Assembly (NCBI GenBank): GCA_021234155.1
Contig: JAJEKV010000054.1
Span: 6,123,962 to 6,187,961, forward strand
DNA length: 64,000 nucleotides
Source of the DNA: Isoetes taiwanensis
Taxonomy: Eukaryota > Streptophyta > Lycopodiopsida > Isoetales > Isoetaceae
Direction of reading: 5' to 3'
This document shows positions 59,499 through 64,000 of this stretch, piece by piece. The translations under genes were made by a program, and so were the position numbers. How positions within the stretch are numbered: the stretch's first letter is position 1; every line of letters begins with the position of its first letter. The notes beneath the pieces were generated by a model. It searched no databases. It was not told the origin of the DNA and saw only the letters and a program-made list of their open reading frames with translations.

Positions 59499-62487
59499 TT
59501 AAGAAAAGAAATGTTTTGATAAGAGTGCCCAAACTGTAGGAACAATCGCAATGAGAGCCATCTGAATCTGTTCAGAGCTGCTAGCTTTAATGCTCAATTG
59601 TCCAGCAGATCTATTGTTCATACTTGCTCGTGCAATCATCATTGTCTTTCCAAGTACAAATTGTGACAGAATATTTCCACCAACAGCTAAATCCCCATGC
59701 CAGGACATAATTGACAAACCTAGAGTTGAGACATGTGGTTCGAACTCCTTGTCGATTATGGTGGCTTCTACTGTACCTCCATATGTTATATCACCTCTTC
59801 CAGTAAGTGCTCCCCCGTTCATAACCAGTTTCAGCCTTCTCCAAGTGAGTACTCTGCTTTCCACCTTCAAGCCAGCAACAACCATTCCCCAAGGACAGTA
59901 AGTGCAAAGCCAGCCAAGACTTTACTTTGTTTGAAGTTGCTGAAACATGATTCTGTCCGTAAATTGTACATCATATCCTCGCCAATAGTCTGAACCTCTA
60001 GGCCTGCAAATGTTGCTTGGCCTTTTCCATGCTTCAGTGAAGTAGAGCATTCCATGGTAACATTCGTTTCCTTATCCTTCACTACTTGCCCTGATATTGA
60101 AATAGGAATATTTCTTGCAATTTCGAAGGTCCTTTCCAAGTCAATACCATCATATCCACTGTCAGGATCCCATCCACGAGTTTTGTCAATATCTATCCAC
60201 TGAGTTGTTCTTGAATCAAGATATCTGTACCTATGGACAGGATTACCTGAATCAAAAGTTGGAGGCAAAAACCCTGTCAGGCAAAGGCGTTGCAATTGCA
60301 GTGTTATTAGGTCTCTGATCATCAATATTTGTATTTGATTGAAGATCATCTTCTTGTGCAAAGGCCATTTTCTGAAGCAACTCCTTTCTCCTCCTCGTTT
60401 CCTCCTTCCATTGTTTTTTTAGGAACAATTTTTCCCTCAATTCCAGTTCTTCAAGGTATAACTTTCTGTTCCGTTTACCTAAGCAATCAATTTCCTCCTG
60501 TGTTAGTCTTCTGAAAGGGGGGAGGTCATCATATTCTAGTTCATCATCGGAGGCATTTCCAACTTCATCTGATTCAGTAGCATGTTCCTCTAAGTGCAAG
60601 CGTGATTGCAACAGTGAAGAAAGCAGGTAAGGTAGAGGCGGTACCTTGGCATGTCCACTACATGGAATGATGGCAGAGACATCCTTGGGAAACTTCAACA
60701 AAGAATTGGCCTCTGCCAGAACCTTGGAGGCAAAGCAAAGCAATAAAAATTGAGGTTTCCAAACTTGCCCATTGGGTAACACCTGCAAACCACTTCTATC
60801 TGTTCTACAAGCTGGGTGATTCTCGACTAGAGATGTTGGGTTGATCAACCTCATATCTCCAGCAGCTTGGCGGATCATCTGTTGTACAATACTGAAACGA
60901 TCTAGCACAAACAGTTCATAACTGAGAGATACACCATTAGGACCATCAGGTGGAGCTGAGGAGGCATGGGTCAAGACCACTATAGCATTAAACCAAATGG
61001 GAAGCCCAAATACAGCACTTATCGAGCGAAGCAATGGTAAATCCCCCTGGTCATTGGTATGCATGTCAAGCCTATCAAAATAAAGAACAATATCTGGAGG
61101 TGAGCGCTTCATAAACCGTTTCACAGATAGCAGCATCTTCTCATTTCGTTGCCGATCTGAAGCAGATGGCAAGAGTCCTGGTGTATCAATGATCTTCAAC
61201 TTGACACCATGAACAGTGCCGGTGATTTCTTTCACATGCTTTGTACCATAAGAGAAGGCATTAGTCTGTGTCTTGCCTTCACCCAAAATTGAGTTTATGG
61301 TAGCACTCTTTCCCACACCGCTCTTGCCAAGTAGTAAGATTGTACATGTGAAGTTGAGCTCACGTTGTGCAGTTGCTTCTAATTCATTTGCAATAGCAGT
61401 GGCATAATCGTAATTAAAAGCATTATTTCTATTAAATGTGTTCCCTCCTTTAAGCTGCTCTGCCAAACCAATTCTATAGAGCACCTGAGCCACTAAGACA
61501 TTATGATCAGAGAACCCTAACCTGTTCACAAGTCGCAGAAATTTGATTCTGATTTGTTGCAGTTCCTCACTGATCTTATAACCGCTGTTATCTGTGAGAG
61601 TAACATCAGATTGAGATTTTGCAGACAGAATGCTTGGGCACTCTTTATGAAGTGATCCCGAAGATGACATATCACTTTCACAAACAGGTGGCTCTTCTGG
61701 TAAAGATGGCCCCATTCTACTGACGGATGAAGACCCTTTTGATGGCATAGCACGCTCATTTTGCTTGCTATCCATTGCCTTAATATCTGCAAATTGCTGT
61801 AAGGAATTTTTTTGGTTGACATTAGAAATGTGGTCATGCATCATCATTTCTTCCTTTACTACATCCCCACCAGAACCAGATTCTATCTCCCTTATTGTTG
61901 CTGCTATTGCTTGTTTTAATTTTTCTCCCTTGATGACATCACCTATCAGATTCTTTTCTTCTATTGAGCTAGCATAAAGCCCTGAAGCCTCTATATTTTC
62001 CTTCAATGGCACATTCCATTTATGGAGATTTTCCGAAAGCCTATGGAATGAGTTATCTTCATTGACATCATGATCATATGTAAATAATGCGTGTTCTGTT
62101 TTTCCAAGGAAAGGTTCATCAGGCCCTTCAACAAATCCCTCGTCTTCACAAGAATCTGAGGGAGATCCCGGTTCTTCTTCCCTTTCAGAATGATCAACTT
62201 GACTAGAAAGCCTGCTAGAAGTCTCAATCTCATGGTTTGCAAGGCGCCCATTTAATTGTCTTCTATTCGTTTTTTCTTTCAGATTTTCTTCCATGGAACG
62301 TACAATATTTGGTTTCTTCTGAAACCCAATACTTTTTCCTTCTTCAGCTTTCTTCCCCTTCAAATCAGCTGCAAATTGGCATCTTCACTGCCTAAATTTT
62401 CTTTTGGTATAAATAAAAAAGAAAAATCAGAAGATGTTGGATCTTACCTTGCGGGTTGAAGCAATCGGATACCGCAACTCTCTCCAT
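59499..62487 (-). CDS. TOC159-family chloroplast protein import receptor (two frame breaks)
   Basis: TOC159-type GTPases sit in the outer chloroplast envelope and receive preproteins. Exon 1 (62487-62448) encodes MERVAVSDCFNPQ; a 79-bp GT...AG intron (62447-62369) follows; exon 2 continues from 62368. Order: a short acidic A-domain (residues 1 to about 320, rich in Glu/Asp/Ser), then the GTPase G-domain with GKSGVGKSATINSI (about residue 360), DTPGLLPSASDRQRNEKM and LTHASSAPPDGPNG, then a charged Lys/Arg/Glu helix, then the membrane M-domain. The M-domain is in three frames: the break at 60267-60280 precedes FLPPTFDSGNPVHRYRYLDS, and the break near 59884-59888 precedes MVVAGLKVES and WHGDLAVGGNI. 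The short A-domain suggests a TOC90/120/132-like member. Pseudogene or sequence error: both are open. Confidence 0.93.
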
Positions 62488-62856
62488 GGCGCCGCTCTGG
62501 GGCTACGAGGGCGGTACTTTTTTTAAATGAAAAAGTGGTTTTCTTGAGCGCCAATTAGGCCCTTTTTTCATGGCAACCTTGTCTTAAAATTTTTTGAGGT
62601 TGATTGGTCCACGTAAGAAAATAAGGCTTGGCAGCTTTTCCACGGATGCTTTTGTGACATGTCTCAATTGCATTCCGTACAATTTTGCTGTCGCATTTTC
62701 GACAATTTGCGACTGCCCACAATTTATGAATCGCAAAATACAGCCCAATGTCATTCTTGTGTTGCCACGTAAGAAGGATGCCTCAAAAAGGTTTTAGTGG
62801 AGCGTGCAGGTGTGAGCTTTGAGCGCCAAGATTCACAACTGGTTTCACTGCGTTGA

Positions 62857-63015
62857 AACAGGTTGAATAAGCCGGATTTCGAATTTACAGTTCTAAAAAT
62901 TCACAGCAAGGAGGAGCCACAAACATAAAACAGGTTGAATAAGCCGAATTTCGGATTTACAGTTCTAAAAATTCACAGCAAGGAGGAGCCACAAACATAA
63001 AACAGGTTGAATAAG
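62857..63015. repeat. 72-bp tandem repeat
   Basis: AACAGGTTGAATAAGCCG... starts at 62857, 62929 and 63001: two full units and a partial third, with two or three differences. It lies about 370-530 bp upstream of the TOC159-family start codon. Confidence 0.95.
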
Positions 63016-63249
63016 TCGCTCAAAACAAAGTTAAAATTTCATGTGTTTGGGTCAGTTTCTATTTTGTTAAAAACAAGTTGGTTCCGTTTAATTTCTTCAC
63101 GTAAATCTTTGTGTTCTTGTTTTTCTTCCACAGGAGATTCTCCGTTCTTCATTTTTTATGCAAAGGGAAAAGTAGAATATCGCATTACATCGAGGATTAT
63201 TTTCGAGAAGTATTTTGGAGATAAGCCTATTGATTGTATAGGTGAAACG

Positions 63250-63362
63250 GTTCATCATAGCTTCAAAAGATCATCGATTGATCTCTAACCTTTTGAATAA
63301 AATCGCAAGAATTATAGCTTCAAAGATCATCGATTCTTCTCTAACCTTTTGAATAAAACGCA
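63250..63362. repeat. Imperfect tandem duplication of about 59 bp
   Basis: ATAGCTTCAAAAGATCATCG...CCTTTTGAATAAAAT is followed by a slightly changed second copy. The rest of 62490-64000 is AT-rich and without a recognised gene. Confidence 0.8.
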
Positions 63363-64000
63363 GATTGAAAAGCGTAAAATATAAGAGGTGTCTTATATAT
63401 TAAATACATGTCGCATGAAAATTAGTGGGAAAGGTTTTTATTTGGGACATGACGTGGAGTCGACATGGAGTCTTATATGTCGTCTTATTGCATTGCGACA
63501 ATCATATTTTATGTCCTGGCGTGGAAAAAAAGGGCCTTAGGTGTATATATGTATTAGCCTATCGATTTTATCGATTTATTTAAATGGGTTTTGTTTATAG
63601 GATTGAATATGAACGATTGATTTTCAAGATATCCCGAAAGCATCGTACCAAATCAACGGCTAACATCTTTTGCCAAAAAATGCTTTGCCACTTTCTAAGG
63701 TCACTTTCAAACCCATGGTTGAGACAAAACAGATAAAAACAAGCTCCCAGCTTCACACAAATCCGACGACCATCGAACTTATGGCTTCAACGAACCATAG
63801 CTATGGTATGTCCCGCCATAGCCGCGAATCGAAAGCAGCAGTGGCAGCATAATTTTAAATCAAAACGTTGTTCCCAAGAACTCAAGTGGTGAGCTTGTGA
63901 GAAAAAGACGTTGAATTGATGTATTCGGCAGCTTGATCTCTCGGGCCATCATGTGGATCACATGGGAGGAGGATTAACAGCCTACCATCAAATCAGAGCG

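Overview
The window looks like nuclear DNA from a land plant. Two intact-looking multi-exon genes are typical of plants: a YKT6-type R-SNARE and a TOC159-family chloroplast import receptor. There are also damaged copies of plant families (PLS-class PPR, dirigent-like, chalcone-synthase-like, bulb-lectin) and a Ty3/gypsy chromovirus with a chromodomain. The style of the PPR fragments, the LINEs with (TTCTA)n tails and the long repeat-littered spacers would suit a fern or another large-genome plant. That is only a guess; I cannot name the species.

Layout. 1-1.7 kb: unrecognised, possibly exonic sequence. 1.7-8.7 kb: one minus-strand chromovirus with LTRs, primer-binding site, polypurine tract and near-perfect target duplication; a LINE is nested in its 3' LTR. 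8.7-17.5 kb: mostly spacer with a gypsy integrase scrap. 17.5-21.2 kb: a LINE reverse-transcriptase scrap, a broken PPR gene and a broken dirigent-like gene with a good promoter. 25.4-26.4 kb: a chalcone-synthase-like fragment and a bulb-lectin fragment. 28.1-30.5 kb: a nuclear maturase-like gene with a possible mitochondrial presequence. 32.5-33.1 kb: a compact composite LTR element (TRIM-like) with a perfect 5-bp target duplication. 40.9-43.0 kb: the complete six-exon YKT6 gene. 45.9-48.3 kb: a degraded direct duplicate of its 3' five exons, interrupted by small foldback elements. 48.2-50.0 kb: a LINE fragment and two nested relatives of one inverted-repeat element. 52.8-54.7 kb: a methyltransferase-like ORF abutting a LINE. 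58.4-59.3 kb: another LINE 3' end. 59.5-62.5 kb: the TOC159-family gene with two frame breaks. The rest is AT-rich spacer with short tandem repeats.

No operon-like organisation is expected or seen. The protein genes are unrelated housekeeping or organelle genes: SNARE membrane fusion, chloroplast protein import and organelle intron splicing. They sit in a landscape shaped by retroelement insertion, local duplication and decay. All exon structures were built by eye from splice consensus and family similarity. Transcript data would be needed to confirm them.
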